Shown here piece by piece: positions 1 to 9,192 of a stretch of DNA of 64,000 nucleotides (position 1 is its first letter; the number at the start of each line of letters is the position of its first letter). The stretch lies in assembly GCA_036768475.1 (NCBI GenBank), contig DAIPMW010000003.1:248001-312000 (forward strand). Reading direction: 5' to 3'. The notes under the pieces were generated by a model. It was given only the letters and a program-made list of their open reading frames with translations. It was not told where the DNA came from and made no database searches. This DNA is from JAEUMD01 sp036768475 (lineage in GTDB: Bacteria > Pseudomonadota > Alphaproteobacteria > Rhizobiales > Hyphomicrobiaceae). A program made the position numbers and the translations under genes.

Positions 1-770
1 TCCACCATAACGGTCGAGATGCCGGGGCTGCTTTCGCCCTTACCGAACATCTGACGCTGCAACAGGCGGCGCATTGCGTTTTTTGCGCGACTGCCAGCGG
101 ATCTGCTTGCGGTGGTATCGGCCACTTCAGCGGTTTCGGGCTCGTCTGCCGGGATTTGCGGGAAGTGATCGAGATGCGGCATGACGCTGCCGCGCGCGCA
201 CGGGTCGTTGTTGAGGTTGACGGCGATCACGTAACGAGCGCCGAGTGCACGGCATACGGTGACCGGTATCGGATTAACGAGTGCGCCATCGAAAAGCCAT
301 CGCCCATCGACCTTGACCGGGCGGAAAATGCCGGGCAGCGCATAGGACGCACGCATCGCCGTCACCAGCGAACCACGGGACAACCACACCTCATGGCCGG
401 TGCCGATTTCGGTCGCGACAGCGGTGAAGCGGCGTTGCAGCTCTTCGATAGATTTTCCTTCGAGATGTGCCTCGAGGCGCTCACAGAGGCGCTGACCCGA
501 GATGAGACCATTGCCAGCAAAGTTGAAATCGAGATAGCCAAAGACGCGACGGACAGTGAGTTCGCGGGCGAAAGTCTCCAGGTGGTCGAGGTGTCCGGCA
601 GCGTAACATCCGCCAACGACGGCGCCGATCGACGTGCCTGCGATGATATCCGGCTTTATGCCGACGGCTTCGAGCGCCCGAAGCACCCCAATATGCGCCC
701 AACCGCGGGCCGCGCCGCCACCCAGTGCCAAACCGATCTTGCCTGTCGATGCCATCCCGTTTGCCGCCAT
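1..770 (-). CDS. Patatin-like phospholipase family protein (3' end outside window)
   Basis: The reverse strand reads an open frame from an ATG at 770 to the window edge. The N-terminus carries the glycine-rich oxyanion motif GGGAARG, then the nucleophile elbow GTSIG, and further on the DGALVNP motif that supplies the Asp of the Ser-Asp dyad. These are the three hallmarks of bacterial patatins (RssA/NTE type), which are serine acyl hydrolases acting on phospholipids or lysophospholipids. No signal peptide is seen, so a cytoplasmic or membrane-associated enzyme is likely. The C-terminal part is cut by the window start, but the last residues still read as a family-like tail (GISTVMV). An inner ATG at 755 is an alternative start. 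It lies downstream of hisI on the same strand, separated by about 390 bp. Family call is secure; substrate is unknown. Confidence 0.85.
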   Translation of the reverse strand, partial: MAANGMASTGKIGLALGGGAARGWAHIGVLRALEAVGIKPDIIAGTSIGAVVGGCYAAGHLDHLETFARELTVRRVFGYLDFNFAGNGLISGQRLCERLEAHLEGKSIEELQRRFTAVATEIGTGHEVWLSRGSLVTAMRASYALPGIFRPVKVDGRWLFDGALVNPIPVTVCRALGARYVIAVNLNNDPCARGSVMPHLDHFPQIPADEPETAEVADTTASRSAGSRAKNAMRRLLQRQMFGKGESSPGISTVMV

Positions 771-1158
771 GGCGGACCTCGTTTCAGTCAGTCTGTCGCG
801 TTTTGCGTGGCGTTTTTACCCTTTTTGGGGCCGAGCCCTGCAATCGACGTGCCGTTGGCCTGTTCGACGTCGGACGAGCGAGCGTCTACTACGACACATG
901 CCTTGCTGCCAACATCTCGGATGCTACGACAATCCAGCCACTTGCGGGGGCAACTGCTGCGACTCATTCCATTAATCTTAATTGATGTTATTCATATCGG
1001 ATTAAAGGGGCGCTACCGAAAGAGTGATGCGGCGGCAAAATTCGATGCTGCAGTGCGGAGGGGCTCCGTTAGATTTTTAGCGCGTGCGGCAATATTGTCC
1101 GTGCCGTGGTTGGCGCGGATAGTATGGCGTCCGAATTTCTGACCGGGATTGAGCGGCC
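771..1158. other. Intergenic stretch, no gene recognised
   Basis: About 390 bases between the patatin gene and hisI. Short overlapping frames exist on both strands but none resembles a protein. An AT-richer patch near 960-1015 could hold a promoter for the patatin gene, but no clear -35/-10 pair was identified. Confidence 0.5.
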
Positions 1159-1593
1159 CTACGATCGCGGTTTGAGTGTCGAGCGCGCCGGATTGGCGGA
1201 ATTGGGCACAATATGGCGATAAAAGCAGCTGCGCGCACCGGTGTGACACGCTTTCCCGGCGCCCGTCACCGTGACCTTGAGCCAGATGACATCCTGGTCA
1301 CAATCGGTTGCCATCTGCGAGATAGTGAGCACGTTTCCGCTCTCTTCGCCCTTCTTCCAGAGCTTTTTGCGCGAGCGGCTGTAGAAATGGGCTTCGCCGG
1401 TCGTCAGCGTCGCACGCAGAGCATCCGCATTCATCCAGGCGAACATCAGGACCTCGCCGGAGGCCGCATCGGTACAGATGGCCGGGATTAGTCCGTTTTC
1501 GTCGAAGCGCGGCGTGAACTGCGTGCCGTGCTCAAGGTCGCCGGTCGAGGCTGCGACGGGAAAGGGGGACGGAGTTGTTTCGGCCATCGGCAT
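1159..1593 (-). CDS. hisI: Phosphoribosyl-AMP cyclohydrolase
   Basis: This is the third step of histidine biosynthesis, opening the purine ring of phosphoribosyl-AMP. The 144-residue protein has the family motifs in order: FAWMNADAL, HFYSRSRKKLW followed by KKGEESGN, the metal-binding DCDQD, and the C-terminal ACHTGARSCFYR with the zinc cysteines. It is a stand-alone HisI, not fused to HisE, as is common in Alphaproteobacteria. The start at 1593 (ATG) was chosen because the frame's extension to 1650 adds about 19 residues with no family similarity; an ATG at 1587 is equally possible. No other his gene is nearby. Confidence 0.93.
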   Translation of the reverse strand: MPMAETTPSPFPVAASTGDLEHGTQFTPRFDENGLIPAICTDAASGEVLMFAWMNADALRATLTTGEAHFYSRSRKKLWKKGEESGNVLTISQMATDCDQDVIWLKVTVTGAGKACHTGARSCFYRHIVPNSANPARSTLKPRS

Positions 1594-1763
1594 ATTCCGG
1601 TTGTGGCAGGTGCATCCGGGCCGGGGGATGCTCCCTTCCGGTCCCGACATGTCCTATATAGACGGTTGGATGGCTCGTCACGCCCGGTTCGGGGCCGTGG
1701 CGCGCGCGCCGATGATGGTGGTGCTGGTGCCCTGGTGTACAGACGCAAACTCGAAGAGATGAG

Positions 1764-2228
1764 ATGACCGAGCTCGACGCGATCTACAACACGAAGATCC
1801 TGGAACTGGCGGCGGCCATTCCGCGGACGACGCGGCTGGCACGTCCCGACGCCACGGCGAGTGCGCATTCCAAGCTGTGCGGCTCGACGGTCTCGGTGGA
1901 TCTCGTGGTCGATGGCGACATCATCGTCGGCTTCGGGCAGACCGTGAAGGCGTGCCTGCTCGGCCAGGCGGCGGCATCGGTGGTGGGCCGCGAAATTATC
2001 GGCTGCTCGGGCTCGGAGATCCGCGCGGTTGGCGAGACGATGCGTGCCATGCTGAAGGAGAACGGTCCGCCGCCCACCGGCAAGTGGGCCGATCTGGCGG
2101 TGCTGGAGCCGGTGCGCGACTACAAAGCGCGGCATACCTCTACGCTGCTGGTATTTGAAGCGGTTGGCCGCGCGCTCGACGAGACGGCGGAGCGTCGCGC
2201 GGCAACCGGTGCGGCGCGGTCCGCCTGA
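1764..2228 (+). CDS. NifU/IscU-like iron-sulfur cluster scaffold protein
   Basis: A 154-residue protein of the NifU N-terminal (IscU/SufU) fold. Cys39 lies in SKLCGST, Cys64 in VKACLLGQ and Cys81 in GCSG. IscU and SufU use three cysteines for cluster assembly. Here the segment where the third usually falls reads ARHTSTLL around residue 124, with His and Ser but no Cys. This suggests a variant scaffold or Fe-S carrier rather than a canonical IscU. No isc, suf or nif genes lie nearby. The stop falls 5 bp before the GTG of yidD, so the two are probably co-transcribed. The gene is divergent from hisI. Fold is fairly certain; exact role is inferred. Confidence 0.8.
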   Translation: MTELDAIYNTKILELAAAIPRTTRLARPDATASAHSKLCGSTVSVDLVVDGDIIVGFGQTVKACLLGQAAASVVGREIIGCSGSEIRAVGETMRAMLKENGPPPTGKWADLAVLEPVRDYKARHTSTLLVFEAVGRALDETAERRAATGAARSA

Positions 2229-2233
2229 CGCCC

Positions 2234-2623
2234 GTGATCGAGATTGCCAAAACGCTGCTGAAGGCTCCTGTTCACGTCTACCGCTGGACGCTGAAGCCGC
2301 TGATCGGAATGGAGTGCCGGCATCTGCCAACGTGTTCTGAGTATGCGCTTATGGCAATCGACAATAACGGTGCCTGGCGTGGCTTCTGGCTGACGCTCTC
2401 TCGCGTGCTGCGCTGTCATCCCTGGGGCTCGTCGGGATATGACCCGCCACCGGAGATCAGCCATACGTCGCACCCTTTCGCGCCTTGGCTTTACGGACAG
2501 TGGACCGGCCGGCACATCGAGGCTGGCGCCGGCACGGCAGAAGCGCGCGGGCGACCCGATGCGGGAGAGACATCATCAGGTGAGCTACGGCGGCGCAACG
2601 GTTGTGGTCACGACCATCGGTAA
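2234..2623 (+). CDS. yidD: Membrane protein insertion efficiency factor YidD
   Basis: YidD is a small membrane-associated protein that helps YidC insert inner-membrane proteins. The core matches the family: an amphipathic N-terminus ending WTLKPLIG, then CRHLPTCSEYA, then RCHPWG and GYDP. The core ends near residue 75; the remaining 50 or so residues are a polar, low-complexity tail not typical of the roughly 70-85-residue family. The start is GTG at 2234, 5 bp after the upstream stop. In many bacteria yidD sits with rnpA-yidC; here it follows the NifU-like gene. Confidence 0.88.
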   Translation: MIEIAKTLLKAPVHVYRWTLKPLIGMECRHLPTCSEYALMAIDNNGAWRGFWLTLSRVLRCHPWGSSGYDPPPEISHTSHPFAPWLYGQWTGRHIEAGAGTAEARGRPDAGETSSGELRRRNGCGHDHR

Positions 2624-2681
2624 GCTCAAGCGAGCCACAACGAGGCACGCTGAACCGCTGCACACTTCAGCTAAACATGCC

Positions 2682-3875
2682 CTAGCGCGCTGGGAGGCGG
2701 GCCAGCAATTCGCCCACGCCGGCGATGCCACCCGCCTCGGCCTGTCTGTAAAACTCACGGGCACGCTGAGGATCTGCTTTCAGCCCGATGAGGCCGAGTT
2801 CCTTCAGTTGCGCAGGGTCGTATGTGCGCGCCGCTTCGAGCGCAGCCTGTGCGCTGCCACCCTCCGCAGCACGCTGGAAATACTGACGCGCTGCAGTGAT
2901 GTCCCGGCTGACGGCAAGCTCCCGGCCGCGCGCAAGGAGCGCTGCAGCCCGCTCGGGTGTCATGGTGCGGCTTGCATTCGGTGACAACTTCAATGGCGGT
3001 TCGTGAACCTGCGACCCGTCAGGCGTGGGAAGTGATGCGGTACCGGTCGTCATGGCGTTCACTTGCGCATGCGCGGGCACCGGTGCGGGCACGCTCGGCA
3101 GTGGTGCAAATTGATCCAGCAATCCCAATGAGGCGGTGGCGAAGCGGTCGGCGCTGACCCTGGCATCTGACGGCGCGCGTTGCGATGCGGCGGCTTTCGG
3201 TTCTGCTGATGCGGTGTTCACGTCGGTCACCGCGATACCGCGCTGGACGATGGCGGCGACGGGCGGCCCGGCTGTTTGCTCGTTGGCCATGCGATCGCGG
3301 ACAGGCGTGGTCAGATAGAGCGCACTCGGCAGGATGACCGCCAGGGCGCCTGCGGCCGCGAATGCATGACGCGCGATCCACGGCACACGCAGATGCGATT
3401 GCAGAAGCTTGAACGCGCGCTCGCGATTGACGTGCGGACGAGCCTGCACGAAGGCGTCATCATCGTAGTTCGCATAGCGCGCATCCTGGGCGTCGATGGC
3501 GATCGAGGGTGAGGGGGGCGGCGGGGATGCGCGATGTGGAGCCTGGGCACGATGCGCGGCTCGATCGAACGGGCCAACGTTGGCGCCATTACCCAGTTCG
3601 AAATCGATGTCGGTTGCGGACTGTGGCGGGGCGGCAGCCCAGCCGTTGGTCTGCGCCGTCAGTGCCGCCAGGGCGATGTGCGCGGGGTGAGAGCCATTCA
3701 AAGCTGGCGCACTTGGCACAGCGTGATGATTGCCCGTGGGGGTCGTGGTGGGACATTGGGAGGCGGGCGGGAATGGTGCGGTGGCGCGCCGCTCCTCCTC
3801 GGTGAGCGCTTCAAGCAGTTCCTTGATGCTGGGGCTTTGGGAGCTGCGTTCTTGTCGTTTGGTCATTTGCGTCAT
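2682..3875 (-). CDS. Membrane-anchored protein with C-terminal Sel1/TPR-like repeats
   Basis: About 397 residues. The first half is a Pro/Ala-rich, low-complexity cytoplasmic region. A single hydrophobic segment around residues 160-185 (AFAAAGALAVILPSALYL) looks like a membrane span. A second low-complexity linker follows, and the last roughly 80 residues hold two helical Sel1/TPR-type units (ITAARQYFQRAAEGG and ADPQRAREFYRQAEAGG). This is a bitopic protein with a periplasmic repeat domain, likely a protein-interaction module. The start is uncertain: ATG at 3875 has a GGA at good spacing, ATGs at 3866 and 3914 are possible. It follows the TAXI gene by about 70 bp on the same strand. No specific function can be assigned. 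Confidence 0.75.
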   Translation of the reverse strand: MTQMTKRQERSSQSPSIKELLEALTEEERRATAPFPPASQCPTTTPTGNHHAVPSAPALNGSHPAHIALAALTAQTNGWAAAPPQSATDIDFELGNGANVGPFDRAAHRAQAPHRASPPPPSPSIAIDAQDARYANYDDDAFVQARPHVNRERAFKLLQSHLRVPWIARHAFAAAGALAVILPSALYLTTPVRDRMANEQTAGPPVAAIVQRGIAVTDVNTASAEPKAAASQRAPSDARVSADRFATASLGLLDQFAPLPSVPAPVPAHAQVNAMTTGTASLPTPDGSQVHEPPLKLSPNASRTMTPERAAALLARGRELAVSRDITAARQYFQRAAEGGSAQAALEAARTYDPAQLKELGLIGLKADPQRAREFYRQAEAGGIAGVGELLARLPAR

Positions 3876-3944
3876 CCGGTTCGTCCAAATCGGCGCAGCG
3901 CGTGCCGCATGCATGCCTGTCGTCGGTCGTATCAGGCGACGGCG

Positions 3945-5210
3945 TCAAGGGGCGGCGGCGCTCGACGCGGTCTGCGCTGGTTGCGGACGTCTGTTTTCTA
4001 GGAGAAAGGCCCTGAACAGCCGCTCCTGCTCGGCGGGGTTGCCGTTGGCTGCGCGCGTGGCCTGGGCAAAAGTGGCCATAGGATCGAACCCGGGGGCGGA
4101 CGTCTCAAGCTGGCTTGCCGCATCGGCCAGTGCGGATCTGTCTGCTGGGGCGGGCTCGCGTGAGCGTGCCGCGCCATTCGACTTCAACCAGTGTTCGACG
4201 GCAGGATGACGGGGCCATCCGGGCATGGATGCGGTCAGGTTCATGTCGCGCCACTTGGGATGATAGGCGGGCATGTGCAGGGTCGCGACCTCGGAGAAGA
4301 GCATGTCGACGACCTTGGAGATGCGACCGTCTGGTGCGCCCGAACGCGAGGTCATGGGCGCGACAAGGACGACTGCGACCGCAAGCGTGTCGATGCGCTG
4401 GCCATGCGCGATGAGGCCGGGATAATCTGCCTCCGTGAGCGTTGTGGGCATATACGTTTCGTCAAGCTGCGGGGGAAACGGTACGCTCAGGAGTTTCACG
4501 CCTTCAGGCAGGAGGCGCCCCTCGATCGCGGCTGCCGGCTTGCCGGTTACGAGCATCGTTGCGGCGATCTCACCGGATGCGACTTTTGCAAGCCCCGCAC
4601 GATGACTGACGTTGATGGAGCGAACCTTGATGCTAAGGCGGTCCAGAACAACGCGGGCGGTGAATTCGGTGGCGGAGCCCGAGGAACACAGATTGACTGT
4701 CTTTCCAGCGAGATCCTCGATGCGTTCGATGCCCTGGCCGGCGAGAATGTGAAGCTCGGCATCGTGCAACCTGGCGATGATGCCGATACGCCTGTCGAGC
4801 CCGGATCCCAGTGTGCCGGCGGTTTTGAGATGCTCGAGCGCATCGGTCTGCGTGATCGCGGCATCGATACTGTCAAGTTCGGTCAGATCGGAGATGTTGG
4901 CGAGGCTGCCGCGGCCGACGACGGCAAGGATGCGCGTGCGGGAGGTTTCGCCGAGAGCGGCAAGGTCATTGGCGATCGCGAGGGATGTTTCCTCGGGCGT
5001 GCCAGCGATGATGGTGATGGGAGCGAGCGTGCGCGGTGCAGCCTGCGCGGGTTCAATGGCGGCGGCGATCCAAAGTCCGGCGAGTGCCAGCATCGCCATG
5101 TACACGAGCGTGGCACAGGCGCGATCTGCGAACACGACGAAGGCGTGAAAATGCACCGGCCGCTGGCCGGACGGGCGCGAGGTGGCGCCTGAACAAGGAA
5201 TGAAACGCAT
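3945..5210 (-). CDS. TAXI family TRAP transporter solute-binding protein
   Basis: About 421 residues with a hydrophobic N-terminal segment (YMAMLALAGLWIAAA) followed by PAQAA, probably a signal peptide or anchor. The mature part has a periplasmic-binding fold of the TAXI type, with DAAITQTDAL, LAGKTVNLCSSGSAT and the tract YMPTTLTEADYPG that is typical of the family. TAXI proteins deliver organic acids or related solutes to TRAP permeases. No DctM/DctQ-type membrane subunit is in the window, so this is an orphan or acts as a sensor subunit. The C-terminal roughly 80 residues are Ala/Pro-rich and extend beyond the usual domain. Start 5210 was preferred to 5309, whose extra residues look non-coding. 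Downstream lies the Sel1-like gene, likely in the same transcript. Confidence 0.85.
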   Translation of the reverse strand: MRFIPCSGATSRPSGQRPVHFHAFVVFADRACATLVYMAMLALAGLWIAAAIEPAQAAPRTLAPITIIAGTPEETSLAIANDLAALGETSRTRILAVVGRGSLANISDLTELDSIDAAITQTDALEHLKTAGTLGSGLDRRIGIIARLHDAELHILAGQGIERIEDLAGKTVNLCSSGSATEFTARVVLDRLSIKVRSINVSHRAGLAKVASGEIAATMLVTGKPAAAIEGRLLPEGVKLLSVPFPPQLDETYMPTTLTEADYPGLIAHGQRIDTLAVAVVLVAPMTSRSGAPDGRISKVVDMLFSEVATLHMPAYHPKWRDMNLTASMPGWPRHPAVEHWLKSNGAARSREPAPADRSALADAASQLETSAPGFDPMATFAQATRAANGNPAEQERLFRAFLLENRRPQPAQTASSAAAP

Positions 5211-5785
5211 ACTATGAACTCCCGACCGTCTTGCGATCGGGCGTTTCTCGGCAGGCCAGCGACTGTTCGCCGGAGCATGGAGCCAGGGACGCTCGCCTCC
5301 CCAGGTCATGGTGCTACATTTTGATAGCTGCCATGCCGCCCTGACAATCGTCTCCGGCTAGCGCGGTTGCGCCCACGTACTCGGCGTTCTGGTCACGAAA
5401 TCCCCCAAGTCAGCCCGATCGGTTTGATGCTGCAGGCGCCCCTCGGTGCGGATGGAGCGATGCAGGAAGCCATTTCGGCTTCATTGAGATGGTGACTGAG
5501 GGGTGGCGGCGGTAGTGGGGCCGAATGCGGGATTTGCCAAGGCGGAATTGCGGCATTGCTGTGTTGTCACGAGAAAGAGGTGAATGCCGACAACGACTTG
5601 GCCGGAAGCTAAAGCCTTGAGCACGACAGCGGCGAAAAGCCAGCATGAAGGAGCCCAAGGCCGCCCTTGACAGGCGGGGCGGCAGCCGTGCAAAAGCCCC
5701 CAACCTGAAGTGGAGCACGCTTCAAAGATCGACATATTCAGCCATCTTACCTGCGTGGTAGGCAGCGAGTGAGAGGAGGGCCCCC
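5211..5785. other. Intergenic region upstream of thrS
   Basis: About 575 bases between the divergent TAXI gene and thrS. It contains short shadow frames only. No tRNA-like fold or clear terminator was recognised. It presumably holds both divergent promoters. The strong Shine-Dalgarno GAGAGGAGGG at about 5771-5780 belongs to thrS. Confidence 0.5.
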
Positions 5786-7729
5786 GTGAGCGAGATCACG
5801 CTACGATTCCCCGACGGTGCAGAGCGTCGCTATCCCCAAGGCATCACCGGAAAAGAACTGGCCGAAGGCATCTCCAAGAGCCTCGCCAAGAAGGCTGTCG
5901 CAATTGCGCGCGACGGCGCGCTCGCCGATCTGGCCGATCCAATTGATGCCGACGCCGAGATCAAAATCATCACGCGCAACGATCCCGAAGCACTGGAACT
6001 GATCCGCCACGACTGCGCGCACGTGATGGCGGAAGCCGTGCAGGAGCTGTGGCCCGGCACGCAGGTGACGATTGGGCCCGTTATCGAAAACGGTTTCTAT
6101 TACGACTTCGACAAGGCAGAGCCATTCCATCCCGACGATATTGCCCGGATCGAAAAGAAGATGGGTGAGATCATCCAACGCAACGCACCTTTCACGAAGC
6201 AGGTGTGGAGCAGGGATGAGGCAAAGCGCTACTTCAAGGAGAAGGGCGAGCTCTACAAGGTGGAACTGGTCGACGCGATTCCTGAGGATCAGGACGTCAA
6301 GATCTACAGTCAGGATACCTGGCTCGATCTGTGTCGCGGCCCGCACATGACTTCGACAGGCCAGATCGGCCGGGCGTTCAAGTTGATGAAGTTTGCGGGC
6401 GCCTACTGGCGCGGCGATTCCAACAATGCCCAGCTGCAGCGCATTTACGGCACGGCGTGGACGAGCGAGGACGAGCTCAAGGCATATCTGACGCAGTTGG
6501 AAGAGGCGGAGAAACGCGATCACCGCAAGCTTGGCCGCGAGATGGATCTGTTCCACTTCCAGGAGGAGGCGCCGGGCTCCGTCTTCTGGCATCCAAAGGG
6601 GTGGACGCTTTTTCAGAATCTCATTTCCTACATGCGCCGTGCTCAAGTGCGGGCCGGCTATGTCGAGGTCAATTCGCCCGACATGATGGAGAAGCATTTC
6701 TGGGAGCTGTCCGGCCACTGGGAGAACTACGGTGAGAACATGTTCACCACGGTTCTTCCCGATGAACGCGTATTCTGCTGCAAGCCGATGAACTGCCCCG
6801 GCCACGTGCAGATCTTCAAGCACGGCCTGAAGAGCTATCGCGACCTGCCGCTCAAGATCGCCGAGTTCGGCAAGGTTCACCGTTACGAGCCGTCGGGCGC
6901 ACTGCACGGTCTCATGCGCGTGCGCCACTTCACGCAGGACGATGCGCACATCTTCATCACCGAAAATCAGATCATGGAGGAGTGCCTCAAGATCAACGAT
7001 CTGATGCTCTCCATCTACAAGGACTTCGGCTTCGAGGACATCTTCATCAAGCTCTCCACACGTCCGGACAAGCGCGTTGGTGCCGACGAGCTGTGGGACA
7101 AGGCCGAGAAGGCGTTGCAGGATGTGCTCGACGAGGTGACGCGGCGCTCGAATGGACGCATCAAGACGGCGCTGCAGCCCGGTGAGGGCGCGTTCTACGG
7201 GCCGAAGCTGGAATACGTGCTGAAGGATGCGATCGGACGCGAGTGGCAGTGCGGCACGACGCAGGTGGACTTCAATCTCGCTGGCCGTCTCGGAGCCTTC
7301 TACATCGACGAGACCTCCAACAAGGTGACGCCGGTGATGATCCATCGCGCCATGTTCGGATCGCTGGAGCGGTTCACGGGGATTTTGATCGAGAACTTCG
7401 CCGGGCACTTCCCGCTGTGGCTGTCGCCGGTGCAGGCGGTGGTCGCCACCATCGTGTCGGATGCGGATGGCTATGCGAGCGAGGTTGCCTCCGCACTCGC
7501 AGCAGCGGGCTTGCGCGCTGAAACGGACCTGCGCAACGAGAAGATCAATCTGAAGGTGCGCGAGCATTCGCTGGAGAAGGTGCCGGTGATGCTGGTCGTG
7601 GGAAAACGCGAAGCCGAGGAGCGCAAGGTTTCGATCCGTCGCCTGGGAAGCCAGAAGCAGGAGGTAATGCCGCTCGATGAGGCCATCGCGATGCTGAAGG
7701 CGGAGGGCACACCGCCGGATTTGAGGTGA
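5786..7729 (+). CDS. thrS: Threonyl-tRNA synthetase
   Basis: A 647-residue class II aminoacyl-tRNA synthetase that charges tRNA-Thr. Domains in order: an N-terminal TGS domain (about 1-60), the editing domain (about 65-240), the catalytic core (about 245-540) and the anticodon-binding domain (about 545-640). The catalytic zinc site Cys lies in MNCPGHVQIFK, with motif 2 and 3 tracts such as GLMRVRHFTQDDAHIF and MIHRAMFGSLERF. Length is normal. The start is GTG at 5786, fixed by the Shine-Dalgarno GAGAGGAGGG just upstream. The isomerase gene follows after 4 bp, so the two are likely co-transcribed. Confidence 0.98.
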   Translation: MSEITLRFPDGAERRYPQGITGKELAEGISKSLAKKAVAIARDGALADLADPIDADAEIKIITRNDPEALELIRHDCAHVMAEAVQELWPGTQVTIGPVIENGFYYDFDKAEPFHPDDIARIEKKMGEIIQRNAPFTKQVWSRDEAKRYFKEKGELYKVELVDAIPEDQDVKIYSQDTWLDLCRGPHMTSTGQIGRAFKLMKFAGAYWRGDSNNAQLQRIYGTAWTSEDELKAYLTQLEEAEKRDHRKLGREMDLFHFQEEAPGSVFWHPKGWTLFQNLISYMRRAQVRAGYVEVNSPDMMEKHFWELSGHWENYGENMFTTVLPDERVFCCKPMNCPGHVQIFKHGLKSYRDLPLKIAEFGKVHRYEPSGALHGLMRVRHFTQDDAHIFITENQIMEECLKINDLMLSIYKDFGFEDIFIKLSTRPDKRVGADELWDKAEKALQDVLDEVTRRSNGRIKTALQPGEGAFYGPKLEYVLKDAIGREWQCGTTQVDFNLAGRLGAFYIDETSNKVTPVMIHRAMFGSLERFTGILIENFAGHFPLWLSPVQAVVATIVSDADGYASEVASALAAAGLRAETDLRNEKINLKVREHSLEKVPVMLVVGKREAEERKVSIRRLGSQKQEVMPLDEAIAMLKAEGTPPDLR

Positions 7730-7733
7730 TGTC

Positions 7734-8375
7734 GTGGGCCCACCGGTTGACCCCATCGAGTTCTGGTTCGACTTCGGGTCGGGGTATGCCTATTTCGCGC
7801 ATCTGGAGATCGGCAGACTCGAGCGCGCGACGGGCTGCGACGTGGCGTGGCGGCCTTTCATGCTCGGCACGGCGTTCAAGGTGACGGGCGCGCAAGGGTT
7901 GTCCTCGACGCCGATGAAGGGCGATTACGCGCGCCGCGACTGGCAACGGCTTGCAGATTTGAGAGGCGTGCGGTTCGCGCCGCCCGCCAACCATCCCGTG
8001 ATCGCTCTGGCGCCGAGCCGCATCTTTTATGGGCTCGAGGAAAGCGACCGTACGGTTGCCAACCGGTTCGCTGCGGCCTGCTTGCGCCGCTATTACAGCG
8101 ATGGCGAAGACATCACCGAGGACGACGTGCTGACCCGCTGCCTGGACGATGCAGGCGCGTCGAGATCGCATCTCGCCTTCGCTCGCGATGAGCGCTGCAA
8201 GGAAATCCTCAAAAATCGGAGCCAGGAAGCTCTTGGTAAGGGCGTGTTCGGTTCGCCATTCTTCCTGTGGCGTGGCGAACCCTTCTGGGGAGCGGACCGG
8301 ATAGACATGCTGATCGAATGGGTTGTGGGGCGGTCGGATGCGAAACGCTTGCCCGATGAGGGCTCAGGCCGCTAG
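7734..8375 (+). CDS. 2-hydroxychromene-2-carboxylate isomerase family protein (DsbA/kappa-GST fold)
   Basis: A 213-residue protein of the DsbA-like family that includes NahD, a glutathione-dependent isomerase of naphthalene degradation, and kappa glutathione transferases. Visible markers are FWFDFGSGYAYFA near the N-terminus (the Ser position that binds glutathione sulfur), YARRDWQRLAD, and the C-terminal GVFGSPFF followed by EPFWGADRIDML. There is no CxxC, so it is not a thiol oxidoreductase. No aromatic-degradation genes lie nearby, so the real substrate is unknown. It starts with GTG 4 bp after thrS. Confidence 0.88.
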   Translation: MGPPVDPIEFWFDFGSGYAYFAHLEIGRLERATGCDVAWRPFMLGTAFKVTGAQGLSSTPMKGDYARRDWQRLADLRGVRFAPPANHPVIALAPSRIFYGLEESDRTVANRFAAACLRRYYSDGEDITEDDVLTRCLDDAGASRSHLAFARDERCKEILKNRSQEALGKGVFGSPFFLWRGEPFWGADRIDMLIEWVVGRSDAKRLPDEGSGR

Positions 8376-8411
8376 GCTCAACACCTCGTCAGCTCGAAAG
8401 GTTGTGTGCTC

Positions 8412-9092
8412 ATGCGTGTTGTGGTCCTCGTGTCAGGACTTGTGCTCAGTCTCTTGTGCGTCCATCCCACGCGGGCTGAGATGGTCAGCGCGGATGGCGC
8501 GGCCTTCGATCTGCAGTTGCCCGATGGCTATTGCGCGATGTCGCGCACGCACGCCAAGGAAAAAGGGCATTACGCACTGCAGGACCAGATGCAGAAGGAG
8601 GTCAATGCGGTCCTGCTGATAGCGGTCCCCTGCGTCGACGTGGAGGCCATGCGGGCTGGCAAGGCATGGAAGCAGTGGATGATCTGGCTGCTCAACGGCA
8701 AACCCGGTCAGCACACGCGCGTGCCAGCGGGCATGAGCCGGGCGGACGTGGTCCGCGAACTCGCTGCGGCGATGCCGAGCCTTGATCTCGACACGGTCAA
8801 GAGCAAGATCGACGAGGTCACGGGCAAAGAGGGGCTGCAGCTCAAACTGCGCAACATGAGCGTCATAGCCAAGGACGAGGACGCGCTCTACACAGCCCAG
8901 ACTGTCGCCGTGGCAGGCGGTGCAGGCGCCCGGGAGATCGCCGTTGTCACCGGCTGGATTGCTCTCAAGGATCACATCCTCACGCTGAATACATATTCCG
9001 AGTTCAAGGATGCAACGTCGTCGATCGACACGTTACAGGCGCGTGCGAAAGACACACTCATGCGCACCCTTGCAGCGACCGAGAAGAAATAG
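8412..9092 (+). CDS. Putative secreted protein, unknown function
   Basis: A 226-residue protein with a clear signal peptide (hydrophobic VVVLVSGLVLSLLCV, predicted cleavage after THPTRA-like PTRA). The mature protein has several Cys and a soluble composition, and matches no family I recognise. The ATG at 8412 was chosen because AAGG lies about 10 bases upstream; a GTG at 8406 is in frame. It lies 30 bp after the isomerase gene and may share its transcript. Confidence 0.7.
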   Translation: MRVVVLVSGLVLSLLCVHPTRAEMVSADGAAFDLQLPDGYCAMSRTHAKEKGHYALQDQMQKEVNAVLLIAVPCVDVEAMRAGKAWKQWMIWLLNGKPGQHTRVPAGMSRADVVRELAAAMPSLDLDTVKSKIDEVTGKEGLQLKLRNMSVIAKDEDALYTAQTVAVAGGAGAREIAVVTGWIALKDHILTLNTYSEFKDATSSIDTLQARAKDTLMRTLAATEKK

Positions 9093-9192
9093 TGCATCGC
9101 TTCAGGGTCAACGGTGCTTATTTTGTTAGCCTGCCGCAGAGCGGAATGGTTCTCGTGACCTCGAACGACACATCCGCCTGTTCCGTCTCCCT

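Noticed and set aside
156..1142. Long plus-strand open frame of 328 codons
   Set aside because: It is the shadow of the minus-strand patatin gene; its translation has no family-like content while the reverse frame has GGGAARG, GTSIG and DGA motifs.
1488..2330. 280-codon minus-strand frame across hisI upstream region and the NifU-like gene
   Set aside because: Arg/Ala-rich shadow; the plus-strand genes there have clear motifs.
5211..5785. Possible T-box or leader riboswitch before thrS
   Set aside because: No conserved T-box sequence or specifier stem was seen, and T-boxes are not expected in Alphaproteobacteria.
5801..7756. 651-codon minus-strand frame opposite thrS
   Set aside because: Antisense shadow of a highly conserved gene in GC-rich DNA; no domain recognised.
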